The notes below the pieces were generated by a model. It did no database searches. It saw nothing but the letters and a program-made list of their open reading frames with translations, and was not told the DNA's origin. Shown here in pieces: positions 22,727 through 35,200 of a DNA stretch of 64,000 bases. The DNA is taken from NCBI RefSeq assembly GCF_019279795.1, contig NC_056726.1, forward strand, positions 1,020,330,527 to 1,020,394,526, written 5' to 3'. The position numbers and the translations under genes are program-made. The stretch is from Protopterus annectens. Its lineage: Eukaryota > Chordata > Ceratodontiformes > Protopteridae. How positions within the stretch are numbered: position 1 is the first letter of the stretch; the number at the start of each line of letters is the position of its first letter.

Positions 22727-22905
22727 CTGAGTCGAGAGAGTTCAGCCTCCAGTTTGGCTATATGGTTGCATCTCTCACATATATTTGCACTTGTTGGGAG
22801 GAGGAGAGGGTTGTCTGTGTACATGAGGCAGTTGTAACATTGCCTCAAGATTCCCAGATTCACCAGCTGGACTGCAGAGAAAACCTGTAACTGACCTTTG
22901 GACAT
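22727..22905 (-). pseudogene. LINE ORF1 N-terminal fragment
   Basis: About 60 codons from MSKGQ match the N-terminus of the intact ORF1 at 20,048: LVNLGILRQCYNCLMYTDNP, then CERC and HIAKLEAELS. All four cysteines of the C-x2-C...C-x2-C motif are present, unlike the longer copy. Homology stops abruptly at the junction with array A, so the esterase domain is missing. The frame runs on into array sequence for about 45 codons. Upstream (22,906-23,150) is leader sequence that shares TAAATAAGCAC with copy 2, and satellite B begins directly beyond. Confidence 0.85.
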
Positions 22906-23149
22906 GCTAGAATAGTATAGGGAACTCCTTTGAAACTGAATCAGAAAGGACCAATAGTGGATAAAGTACTCAAGGGGAGTATATGAGGATGTAGTGCTTA
23001 TTTAGATTATTAGTGTTTAACTTACAGAAATTGCTTATATGAGCAAGTGCAGGGTTTTAGATTTAAAATAGAGTGTTTAATTTGAGAGTTAGTGCAGTTC
23101 CAAGGGAAAAAGAGAAGAGTAGACTTTGTGGAGCCGGGAATAGTTTAAA
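22906..23149 (-). promoter_or_regulatory. LINE 5' leader between ORF1 fragment and satellite B
   Basis: AT-rich DNA with weak resemblance to the leader of copy 2. It connects the ORF1 start to the first satellite B unit. In B, a TATA-like sequence on the minus strand points toward this leader. Confidence 0.5.
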
Positions 23150-24959
23150 CCCGATTAACCAGTGCTGCCCGATGCGCAAAATCATGCAAAGCAGTGCTAA
23201 GTGATTTTTATACCAGAGAGAACAAAAGGATAGAAATTAGCCCAATATGGCCAATGAGCTACAAGTTGCTGGGCTTGGACCACTCGTAAACGGACAGATA
23301 GGCTGCTCAGAGTTCCCTCTCTCACAGTGAACAAGGAAGCCACCTAACTATTCAAGTATGATATGGGCAACACAGGAACCTTAACCACAGTCCTAGATAC
23401 AGCAAAGCCTGAAAACCAGACTAGACTAGTACAGAAAGGTGGGAAAGCAGGGCGATTATTTTTTGTATTTTTTCTTTTTTCACAGATAACAGAAATGCAG
23501 CAACTTACATAACTCGAGTGTGTAGCCTGCAACTATGTTACAGATATACAAGCAAAAAATGACAAACAGTAACTTTTTAAAGTGCAACAATGAATTTTAA
23601 GTTCAGTAAGCAATGCAGACATCAGTAGTGTTCCACAGAAGCACTGAATAACCGTGTTTTCGGTGGAATTAGCGTTTCAGGGATACAACAAGAAAGAATC
23701 AATACTTAAACACTTCCAAAGTCTCTTTTTGTCTCTCAGCTGCTTGTAGGACACTGCAGGACACCACAAGGAGCTTTGCTGAGCTGTATACAAGTGGAAA
23801 AACCACGCTAAGCGATTTTTATACCAGGGAGAACAAAAGGATAGAAATTAGCCCAATATGGCCAATGAGCTACAAGTTGCTGGGCTGGGACCACTCGTAC
23901 AGGGACAGATAGGCTGCTCAGAGTTCCCTCTCTCACAGTGAACAAGGAAGCCACCTAACTATTCAAGTATGATATGGGCAACACAGGAACCTTAACCACA
24001 GTCCTAGATACAGCAAAGCCTGAAAACCAGACTAGACTAGTACAGAAAGGTGGGAAAGCAGGGCGATTATTTTTTGTATTTTTTCTTTTTTCACAGAGAA
24101 CAGAAATGCAGCAACTTACATAACTCGAGTGTGTAGCCTGCAACTATGTTACAGATATACAAGCAAAAAACGACAAACAGTAACTTTTTAAAGTGCAACA
24201 ATGAATTTTAAGTTCAGTAAGCAATGCAGACATCAGTAGGGTTCCACAGAAGCACTGAATAACCGCGTTTTCGGTGGAATTAGCGTTTCAGGGATACAAC
24301 AAGAAAGAATCAATACTTAAACACTTCCAAAGTCTCTTTTTGTCTCTCAGCTGCTTGTAGGACACTGCAGGGCACCACAAGGAGCTTTGCTGAGCTGTAT
24401 ACAAGTGGAAAAACCGCGCTAAGCGATTTTTATACCAGGGAGAACAAAAGGATAGAAATTAGCCCAATATGACCAATGAGCTACAAGTTGCTGGGCTGGG
24501 ACCACTCGTACAGGGACAGATAGACTGCTCAGAGTTCCCTCTCTCACAGTGAACAAGGAAGCCACCTAACTATTGAAGTATGATATGGGCAACACAGGAA
24601 CCTTAACAACAGTCTTGGATTCAGCAAAGCCTGAAAACCGGACTAGACTAGTAGAGAAAGGCGGGAAAGCAGGGAGATTATTTTTTGGTATTTTTTTTCT
24701 TTTTTCACAGATAACAGAAATGCAGCAACTTAAATAACTCTAAATACACAGAGGAGGCTAGCGCACTTGAGTGTGTAGCCTACAACTATGTTACAGATAT
24801 TCAAGCAAAAACGACAAACAGTAACTTTTTAAAGTGCAACAATGAATTTTAAGTACAGTAGGCAATGCAGATATCTGAAGGGTTCCATGGAAGCACTGAA
24901 TAACCGCATTTTTGGTGGAATTAGCGTATCAGGGATACAACAAGAAAGAATCAATACTT
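23150..24959. repeat. Satellite B, left block (about 3 units)
   Basis: Units of about 608 bases, anchored on CCAATATGGCCAATGAG at 23,244, 23,852 and 24,463 (one base changed in the third). The first unit is the most diverged. The block ends within the unit, after AATCAATACTTA, where LINE copy 3 begins. Confidence 0.95.
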
Positions 24960-25075
24960 AATAGGTTCATAGGTTCATAGGTTCGTACTAGGCTATCTGC
25001 CCAAGGGCATTTATAAGCCTAGCCCATAGTTATTTGGCTTTCGCCACCCCTTTAGTTTGAATAAAACTATGCCTA

Positions 25076-26712
25076 TTATTTTGCTGTGCCTCTGTCAAGC
25101 AGTGACACTGAAGTAATCCCTGGGGTATATCTGCGATCCCCCATCCATTGGTCAAGATTCCTCTTGAACAAGGCCAGCGAGGTGCTCTGCCTCACATGTA
25201 CCGGGATTTTGTTCCACAGCATAGGGAGTCTCTGTGTGATGAATCTGTCCCTCCAGCACGTTCTATTAATAACCATGTCAAGGTTTAAGTCTCCCGCCCT
25301 TGTGGTTCTGAGGGATCTAGATTTTAGAGGTGAAGCATATTCATCAAATCAGGGTTTGACATGGCCTTATATGTCAGGCACAGGTCACCTCTGAGCAAGC
25401 GGTATGAGACTGAATAGAGCCGGAGTTCTTTCAGTCGGGCAGCATAAGACATATTTTTGAGACCCTTTATCCTTTTGGTGAGGAACTTTTGGGGCGTTTC
25501 CAGCTGCTGCAGGTGACGGGTCAGATACATTCGAATGGGGCATTGTACTCAATCATAGGTCTAATGAGTGATGAGTACAGGGGACGATGACCTCCCTTGA
25601 TCTAGATGTGAATCCCTTCATGATCAGGTGGGCAATGTAGAAGGTTTTCCTAACTACTTTAGCAACATGAGTGTCAAGCGAAGGCTACTGTCAACCTGGG
25701 TCCCCAGATCCCTGATGACTTCTTCTGTGCTCAGTGGATTGCCACCTATATGGTAGCTAGGGGTAACCTTGTTTTTCCCGAAGGGTATGACTATGCATTT
25801 CTTGGCATTTAACTTTAGGCCATGGCTCTGGCACCAGTTATCTGTTTCTGTGAGGCCCTTCTGAAGGATATCTGTGTCAGATGTGTTTTCGACTATGGTG
25901 CCCAGTTTGCAGTCATCTGCAAACTTTGTCAGCCATAACCCTCCTGTGTTTGCTTGTACTTCAGAAAAGTAGATGCTGAACAAGAGTGGACCCAGGACTG
26001 ATCCCTGTGGGACACCACTTGTGACAGGCTTTGAGTATGACATGGCTCCAGCAACTCTGACCCTGTGGGTTCTGTCACTTAGCCAGTTTGCAACCCATCT
26101 TGTGATGTATGGGTTTACATTCAAGATGATGAGTTTTTCGATGATACCTGAGTGGGGTATTGTGTCGAAGGCCTTTGCCAGGTCAAGGTAGGCTGTATGG
26201 ACTGCCTTTCCCTCATCAATGGCCTTGGTGACTGTCTCAAAAAAGTCAACCAAGTTTAAAAGGCATGATCTGCCTTTGACAAAGCCAAACTGGGTTGGAT
26301 CCAAAGTCTGCAAGTTCCCTATGTCTTTATTTATGAGTTCCATTATGATCCTCTCCATGGCTTTGCAGATAAGGCTTGTCAAGCTAATGGGATGGTAATT
26401 CCCAGGGTCGGTGGAGGCACCGCCCTTGTGAAGTGGGACCACAGTCGCCGTGAGCCACTCCTTGGGTATGTATCCTGAGGTGAAGCTAAGATTAAACAGC
26501 TGTCCTAACTGCGGGTTTAATTCCTCATTGAGTTCGTGGAGCACACAGCCGGGGACACCATCCGGTCCCATGGATGCTGTGTTTTTTGCTTTGGAGAGAG
26601 CAGTTCTCACCTGGATGTTGGAGATGTTTGGGGGGCTACAATCCTCTGGTATAGATATCTCTCCTTTTGGGGGAGAAGTTTGCACTGAACCTGTCAGCCA
26701 GTATGTTGGCAA
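25076..26712 (-). pseudogene. LINE copy 3 ORF2: reverse transcriptase part
   Basis: The long frame 26,712-25,654 contains GPDGVPGCVLHEL, HKGGASTDPGNYHPISLT, YLDLAKAFDTIPH (motif A), SGVPQGSVLGPLLFSIYF (motif B) and FADDCKLG, the canonical form of the catalytic motif for CR1-like RTs. Two frame changes near 25,655 and 25,540 separate it from the C-terminal stretches YLTRHLQQLETPQKFLTKRI and RDRFITQRLPMLWNKIPVHV. Of the three long copies only this one keeps FADD; the others read FTDD and FSDD. Broken but well preserved. Confidence 0.92.
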
Positions 26713-26778
26713 TGTGTGTAGGTTCAGTAATCTTCACATCATTTTGAACTAATTCTGAGCATATCTGGGAGTTTCCTC

Positions 26779-27858
26779 CTAGGTTTCTAACATAGCTAAA
26801 GAAGGCCTTATGATTGTCTTTTGAGTCCTTGGCGATTTTCTCTCAAAATTTGCCTTGGATGATTTTATGAGAGCTCTTAGTTTTTTACTTATAATGATCA
26901 AAGGTGTCTTACCTTTCAAGGATTTTGCTCTATCTTGTAGTAGCTTCCTCCTTTTGTTGTAGAGCTTGTTTATGGCTGGGGTCCACCAGACTGGATGCTT
27001 GCCTTTGGTACAAAGAGTCTTAGTTTTGTTTGGGATTGCCTGATCCATGCAGTCCTGTAGGTGCTGGTAGAAGGCATTTGTAAGTGATTCAGCGGTTTGA
27101 GTAATGTTTACCACTGGCTCAGGGGCCTTAAAGGAGACCACATTCATTTTTAGAAGTGTGAAGTCGGCTTTTGAGAAGTTTTTCACTGTGGTCTTTTTTA
27201 TTTCAGGTGGGGGCGGGATGAGGACCTCCAGCGAGATTAGTTTATGATCTGATCTCACCAGTGAGGGGTATACTTCCGGTGTTGAACATTTTGATCCCAT
27301 GTTCATGATGATGAGATCAAGTATGTTTTCTCCTCTTGTGGGGATGGTGACTAGTTGTTCCATGGCATTTGAGTTTATGAACTCCAGGAACCTTTGGGCT
27401 AGAGTGTTTGGGCTTGAGTAGTGTTCCCAGTCTATATTAGGGTAGTTGAAGTCACCTAGTATGATGGTGTTTGGAGATACATTTATCCCCTCCATTGTTT
27501 TCAGGAAGGCCATGTGAGGTTCCTGAGTTTGAGAGGGTGGCCTGTAACATGCTACAAATTGCAGAGCAGTCTTGCCTATGGTTAATTGCACCTGGATGGT
27601 CTCAGATGCATCGTGTGTTGCCACCAACCTTGAGGTGTGGGTGTCCTTTATGAATATGGACACCCCCCCTCCTTTCTTGGTGTTGTCCGAATTTTGGGTC
27701 CGGAACGCATGATATGAGGTGAAACCTGCTAGTGCTGGGGTGCTCTCAGGAGCCTTGAACCAGGTTTCTGTCACAGCACAGACATCGATGTTCTCCATAC
27801 TGAGAAGGGCCTCGAGTGCATGCATCTTGAGATTGAGACTTCTGGCATTGAGCAACAT
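26779..27858 (-). pseudogene. LINE copy 3 ORF2: endonuclease part
   Basis: An uninterrupted frame of about 359 codons covers the APE-type endonuclease: LLNARSLNLKMHALEALLS, VTETWFKAPES, GGGVSIFIKDTH, ILGDFNYPNIDWEHY and SDHKLISLEVLI. The basic linker KHPVWWTPAINKLYNKRRKL follows. It loses frame near 26,830, before RT. All metal-binding blocks of the domain appear present. The nuclease is read as the target-nicking enzyme of the element, by family. Confidence 0.92.
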
Positions 27859-27887
27859 TACCCTTAGTTTTTTTACTTTTTTGTGTT

Positions 27888-28500
27888 CTAGGGTGGTAGG
27901 TTTAGAAATTGAGCCTTGCCTAAAAAAGGCACTATGGGGGTGGCAGGAGCCTTTGCCAATATCCGGAAGCCTAGGAGTGACAGGTGCAAGCCGTCCCTTG
28001 CGAAGCAGCGTGGCTTGTCCAGCATGTCATCCCAGGCAGACAGACATTGGATCCCCTTTGAATGACACCAGAATTTAAGCCAATTATTAAAGCTGATCAT
28101 CTTATCACTGTATTGTGGCATCATTCTAGGTGAAGGTAGGATACTGCTCAAGGTCAGGGTCATACCTGCCTGGGCTACATAATCAGAGAGCTCCTCAATG
28201 TCTCTTTTCATGTATTCAAGTGCGTCTCAGGTCGTTGACACCATCGTGGACAATGACTGAGTCGTACTTGTACCTGCTGTTGAGAGATCTGAGTGCTTGT
28301 GTTATGTGGTGGATTCTAGCGCCCGACAGGCAGCTTACTGTGACCTTCTCCTTACTCAGTCTGGTGAGCGGGACGTCAGTGTGTCTGACTATGGAGTCAC
28401 CTATGACAAGTATGTTTGGTGTTGTATTTTGCCTTAAGGGCAGTGACTGCTTTGCACACTGATTTTGTTGTTTATGTGTTGTTTGTGTGGTGTATTGAGT
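27888..28500 (-). pseudogene. LINE copy 3 ORF1: SGNH esterase, N-terminus missing
   Basis: Two frames: 28,530-28,216 has ILVIGDSIVRHTDVPL (catalytic Ser block) and VHDGVNDLRR, and 28,211-27,888 has DGLHLSLLGFRI (Asp-His block). A frame change lies near 28,215. The apparent start of the upstream frame (FIPGRTKG) is satellite B sequence, because the LINE ends at about 28,500. The zinc-like N-terminus is absent. Confidence 0.85.
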
Positions 28501-29284
28501 TCCTTTTGTTCTCCCTGGTATAAAAATCACTCAGCACGGTTTTTGCGCTAGTATACAGCTCAGCAAAGCTCCTTGTGATGCCCTGCAGAGTCCTGCAAGT
28601 GGCCGAGAGACAAAGAGAGACTTTGGAAGTGTTTAAGTATTGATTCTTTCTTGTTGAATCCCTGAAATGCTAATCCAGCCAAAAACGCGGTTATTCAGTT
28701 CTTCTGTGGAACCCTACTGATATCTGCTTTGCTTACTGAACTTAAAATTCATTGTTGCCCTTTAAAAAGTTACTGTTTGTCATTTTTTACGTGTATATCT
28801 GTAACATAGTTGTAGGCTACACACTCGAGTTATGTAGGTTGCTGCATTTCTGTTATCTGTGAAAAAAGAAAAATACAAAAAAATAATCTCCCTGCTTTCC
28901 CGACTTTCTGTACTAGTCTAGTCCTGTTTTCAGGCTTTGATGAATCTAGGACTGTGGTTAAGGTTCCTGTGTTGCCCATATCATACTTGAATAGTTAGGT
29001 GGCTTCCTTGTTCACTGTGAGAGACGGAACTCTGAGCAGCCTATCTGTCCCTGTACGAGTGGTTCCAACCCAGCAACTTGTAGCTCATTGGCCATATTGG
29101 GCTAATTTCTATCCTTTTGTTCTCCCTGGTATAAAAATTGCTTAGCGCGGTTTGTGCGCTTGTATACAGCTCAGCAAAGCTGCTTGTGGTGCCCTGCAGA
29201 GTCCTACAAGTGGCTGAGAGATAAAAAGAGACTTTGGAAGTGTTTAAGTATTGATTCTTTCTTGTTGTATCCCTGAAATGCTAT
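28501..29284. repeat. Satellite B, inverted block
   Basis: About 1.25 units in the opposite orientation to the rest: the plus strand here shows TGGTATAAAAAT and ATTGGCCATATTGG. The left edge joins LINE copy 3. The right edge at about 29,284 is a head-to-head junction with the main array (CTGAAATGCT followed by ATAGCGCAAAAACTGCGC). Confidence 0.93.
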
Positions 29285-32200
29285 AGCGCAAAAACTGCGC
29301 TGAGTGATTTTTATACCAGGGAGAACAAAAGTATAGAAATTAGCCCAATATGGCCAATGACCTACAAGTTGCTGGGATGGGACCACTTATACAGGGACAG
29401 ATAGGCTGCTCAGAGTTCCTTCTCTCACAGTAAACAAGGAAGCCACCTAACTATTCAAGTATGATATGGGTAACACAGGAACCTTAACCACAGTCCTGGA
29501 TTCAGCAAAGCCTGAAAACCAGACTAGACTAGTATAGAAAGGCGGGAAAGCAGGGAGATAATTTTTTTGTATTATTTCAAAGTCTCTCTTTATCTCTTGG
29601 CCGCTTGTAGGACTCTGCAGGGCACCGCAAGGAGCTTTGCTGCACTGTATACAAGCGCAAAAACCACACTAAGCGATTTTTATACCAGGGAGAACAAAAG
29701 GATAGAAATTAGCCCAATACGGCCAATGACCTACAAGTTGCTGGGCTGGGACCACTTGTACAGGGACAGATAGGCTGCTCAGAGTTCCCTCTCTCACAGT
29801 GAACAAGGAAGCCACCTAACTATTCAAGTATGATATGGGCAACACAGGAACCTTAACCACAGTCTTGGATTCAGCAAAGCCTGAAAACCGGACTAGACTA
29901 GTACAGAAAGGTGGGAAAGCAGGGAGATTATTTTTTTGTATTTTTTTCTTGTTTCACAGATAACAGTAAAGCAGCAACTTAAATAACTCTAAAGACACAG
30001 AGGAGGCTAGTGCACTTGAGTGTGTAGCCTACAACTATGTTACAGATATACAAACAAAAATGACAAACAGTAACTTTTTAAAGTGCAACAATGAATTTTA
30101 AGCACAGTAAGCAATGCAGATATCAGTAGGGTTCCACAGAAGCACTGAATAACTGCATTTTTGGCGGAATTAGTGTATCAGGGATACAACAAGAAAGAAT
30201 CAATACTTAAACACTTCCAAAGTCTCTCTTTGTCTCTCGGCCGCTTGTAGGACTCTGCAGGGCATCACAAGGAGTTTTGCTGAGCTGTATACTAGCGCAA
30301 AAACCGCACTGAGTGATTTTTATACCAGGGAGAACAAAAGGATAGAAATTAGCCCAATATGGCCAATGACCTACAAGTTGCTCGGCTGGGACCACTTATA
30401 CAGGGACAGATAGGCTGCTCAGAGTTCCTTCTCTCACAGTAAACAAGGAAGCCACCTAACTATTCAAGTATGATATGGGTAACACAGGAACCTTAACCAC
30501 AGTCCTGGATTCAGCAAAGCCTGAAAACCAGACTAGACTAGTATAGAAATGCGGGAAAGCAGGGAGATTATTTTTTTGTATTATTTTCTTTTTTCACAGA
30601 TAACAGAAATGCAGCAACTTAACTAACTCTAAATACACAGTGGAGGCTAGCGCACTTGAGTGAGTAGCCTACAACTATGTTACAGATATACAAGCAAAAA
30701 CGACAAACAGTAACTTTTTAAAGTGCAACAATGAATTTTAAGTACAGTAAGCAATGCAGATATCAGTAGGGTTCCACAGAAGCAATGAATAACCGGGTTT
30801 TCGGTGGAATTAGCATTTCAGGGATACAACAAGAAAGAATCAATACTTAAACACTTCCAAAGTCTCTCTTTGTCTCTCGGCCACTTACTGGACTCTGCAG
30901 GGCATCACAAGGAGCTTTGCTGAGCTGTATACTAGCGCAAAAACCTCGCTGAGTGATTTTTATACCAGGGAGAACAAAAGGATAGAAATTAGCCCAATAT
31001 GGCCAATGAGCTACAAGTTGCTGGGCTGGGACCACTTGTACAGGGACAGATAGGCTGCTCAGAGTTCCCTCTCTCACAGTGAACAAGGAAGCCACCTAAC
31101 TATTCAAGTATGATATGGGCAACACAGGAACCTTAACCAGAGTCCTGGATTCAGCAAAGCCTGAAAACCAGACTAGACTAGTATAGAAAGGCGGGAAAGC
31201 AGGGAGATTATTTTTTTGTATTATTTTCTTTTTTCACAGATAACAGAAATGCAGCAACTTAACTAACTCTAAATACACAGTGGAGGCTAGCGCACTTGAG
31301 TGAGTAGCCTACAACTATGTTACAGATATACAAGCAAAAACGACAAACAGTAACTTTTTAAAGTGCAACAATGAATTTTAAGTACAGTAAGCAATGGAGA
31401 TATCAGTAGGGTTCCACAGAAGCAATGAATAACCGGGTTTTCGGTGGAATTAGCATATCAGGGATACAACAAGAAAGAATCAATACTTAAACACTTCCAA
31501 AGTCTCTCTTTGTCTCTCGGCCGCTTGTAGGACTCTGCAGGGCATCACAAGGAGCTTTGCTGAGCTGTATACTAGCGCAAAAACTGCGCTGAGTGATTTT
31601 TATACCAGGGAGAACAAAAGGATAGAAATTAGCCCAATATGGCCAATGACCTACAAGTTGCTGGGCTGGGACCACTTATACAGGGACAGATAGGCTGCTC
31701 AGAGTTCCTTCTCTCACAGTAAACAAGGAAGCCACCTAACTATTCAAGTATGATATGGGCAACACAGGAACCTTAACCACAGTCCTGGATTCAGCAAAGC
31801 CTGAAAACCAGACTAGACTAGTATAGAAAGGCGGGAAAGCAGGGAGATTATTTTTTTGTATTTTTTTTTTTCACAGATAACAGAAATGCAGCAACTTAAC
31901 TAACTCTAAATACTGGAGGCTAGCTTGGTGTAGCCTACAACTATGTTACAGATATACAAGCAAAAACGACAAACAGTAACTTTTTAAAGTGCAACAATGA
32001 ATTTTAAGTACAGTAAGCAATGCAGATATCAGTAGGGTTCCACAGAAGCACTGAATAACCGGGTTTTTGGAATTAGCATTTCAGGGATACAACAAGAAAG
32101 AATCAATACTTAAACACTTCCAAAGTCTCTTTTTATCTCTCAGCCACTTGTAGGACTCTGCAGGGCACCACAAGCAGCTTTGCTGAGCTGTATACAAGCG

Positions 32201-35200
32201 CACAAACCGCACTAAGTGATTTTATACCAGGGAGAACAAAAGGATAGAAATTAGCCCAATATGGCCAATGAGCTACAAGTTGCTGGGCTGGGACCACTTG
32301 TACAGGGACAGATAGGCTGCTCAGAGTTCCCTCTCTCACAGTGAACAAGGAAGCCACCTAACTATTCAAGTATGATATGGGCAACACAGGAACCTTAACC
32401 ACAGTCCTGGATTCAGCAAAGCCTGAAAACCAGACTAGACTAGTATAGAAAGGCAGGAAAGCAGGGATATTATTTTTTTGTATTTTTCTTTTTTCACAGA
32501 TAACAGAAATGCAGCAACTTAAATAACTCTAAATACACAGTGGAGGCTAAGCACTCGAGTATGTAGCCTACAACTATGTTACAGATATACACGTAAAAAA
32601 TGACAAACAGTAACTTTTTAAAGGGCAACAATGAATTTTAAGTTCAGTAAGCAAAGCAGATATCAGTAGGGTTCCACAGAAGAACTGAATAACCGCGTTT
32701 TTGGCGGAATTAGCATATCAGGGATACAACAAGAAAGAATCAATACTTAAACACTTCCAAAGTCTCTCTTTGTCTCTCGGCCGCTTGTAGGACTCTGCAG
32801 GGCATCACAAGGAGCTTTGCTGAGCTGTATACAAGCGCAAAGACCGCGCTAAGTGATTTTTATACCAGGGAGAACAAAAGGATAGAAATTAGCCCAATAT
32901 GGCCAATGACCTACAAGTTGCTGGGCTGGGACCACTTATACAGGGACAGATAGGCTGCTCAGAGTTCCTTCTCTCACAGTAAACAAGGAAGCCACCTAAC
33001 TATTCAAGTATGATATGGGCAACACAGGAACCTTAACCACAGTCCTGGATTCAGCAAAGCCTGAAAACCAGACTAGACTAGTATAGAAAGGCGGGAAAGC
33101 AGGGAGATTATTTTTTTGTATTATTTTCTTTTTTCACAGATAACAGAAATGCAGCAACTTAACTAACTCTAAATACACAGTGGAGGCTAGCGCACTTGAG
33201 TGAGTAGCCTACAACTATGTTACAGATATACAAGCAAAAACGACAAACAGTAACTTTTTAAAGTGCAACAATGAATTTTAAGTACAGTAAGCAATGCAGA
33301 TATCAGTAGGGTTCCACAGAAGCAATGAATAACCGGGTTTTCGGTGGAATTAGCATTTCAGGGATACAACAAGAAAGAATCAATACTTAAACACTTCCAA
33401 AGTCTCTTTTTATCTCTCAGCCACTTGTAGGACTCTGCAGGGCACCACAAGCAGCTTTGCTGAGCTGTATACAAGCGCACAAACCACGCTAAGCGATTTT
33501 TATACCAGGGAGAACAAAAGGATAGAAATTAGCCCAATATGGCCAATGAGCTACAAGTTGCTGGGCTGGGACCACTCATACAGGGACAGATAGGCTGCTC
33601 AGAGTTCCCTCTCTCACAGTGAACAAGGAAGCCACCTAACTATTCAAGTATGATATGGGCAACACAGGAACCTTAACCACAGTCCTGGATTCAGCAAAGC
33701 CTGAAAACCAGACTAGACTAGTACAGAAAGGCAGGAAAGCAGGGAGATTATTTTTTTGTATTTTTTTTTCTTTTTTCTCAGATAACAGAAATGCAGCAAC
33801 TTAAATAACTCATTTGAGTGTGTAGCCTACAACTATGTTACAGATATACAAGCAAAAACGACAAACAGTAACTTTTTAAAGTGCAACAATGAATTTTAAG
33901 TACAGTAAGCAATGCAGATATCAGTAGGGTTCCACAGAAGCACTGAATAACCGCGTTTTCAGCGGAATTAGCATTTCAGGGATACAACAAGAAAGAATCA
34001 ATACTTAAACACTTCCAAAGTCTCTCTTTGTCTCTCAGCCACTTGTAGGACTCTGCAGGGCACCACAAGGAGCTTTGCTGAGCTGTATACAAGCGCAAAA
34101 CCGTGCTAAGTGATTTTTATACCAGGGAGAACAAAAGGATAGAAATTAGCCCAATATGGCCAATGAGCTACAAGTTGCTGGGCTGGGACCACTCATACAG
34201 GGACAGATAGGCTGCTCAGAGTTCCCTCTCTCACAGTGAATAAGGAAGCCACCTAACTATTCAAGTATGATATGGGCAAAACAGGAACCTTAACCACAGT
34301 CCTGGATTCAGCAAAGCCTGAAAACCAGACTAGACTAGTATAGAAAGGCAGGAAAGCAGGGATATTATTTTTTTGTATTTTTCTTTTTTCACAGATAACA
34401 GAAATACAGCAACCTACATAACTCGAGTGTGTAGCCTACAACTATGTTACAGATATACACGTAAAAAATGACAAACAGTAACTTTTTAAAGGGCAACAAT
34501 GATTTTTAAGTTCAGTAAGCAAAGCAGATATCAGTAGGGTTCCACAAAAGAACTGAATAACCGCGTTTTTGGCGGAATTAGCATATCAGGGATACAACAA
34601 GAAAAAATCAATACTTAAACACTTCCAAAGTCTCTCAGCTGCTTGTTGGACTCTGCAGGGCACCACAAGAAGCTTTGCTGAACTGTATACAAGCGCAAAA
34701 ACTGCGCTAAGTGATTTTTATACCAGGGAGAACAAAAGGATAGAAATTAGCCCAATATGGCCAATGAGCTACAAGTTGCTGGGCTGGGACCACTCATACA
34801 GTGACAGATAGGCTGCTCAGAGTTCCCTCTCTCACAGTGAACAAGGAAGCCACCTAACTATTCAAGTATGATATGGGCAACACAGGAACCTTAACCACAG
34901 TCCTGGATTCAGCAAAGCCTGAAAACCGGATTTGACTAGTACAGAAAGGCGGGAAAGTAGGGAGATTTTTTTTTGTATTTTTTCTTTTTTCACAGATAAC
35001 AGAAATGCAGCAACTTAAATAACTCTAAATACACAGTGGAGCTAAGCTTGAGTGTGTAGCCTACAACTATGTTACAGATATACAAGCAAAAAACGACAAA
35101 CAGTAACTTTTTAACATGCAACAATGAATTTTAAGTACAGTAAGCAATGCAGATATCAGTAGCGTTCCACAGAAGCACTGAATAACCGCATTTTCAGTGG

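Larger units (their letters stand above)
24960..28500 (-). mobile_element. CR1-like LINE, copy 3, inside satellite B
   Basis: The 3' tail (three ATAGGTTC-type repeats on the plus strand) abuts satellite B on the left. ORF2 and the C-terminal two thirds of ORF1 follow, and the copy ends within ORF1 at about 28,500, directly joined to satellite B in the opposite orientation. Frame breaks are present. No target duplication is visible. Confidence 0.92.
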
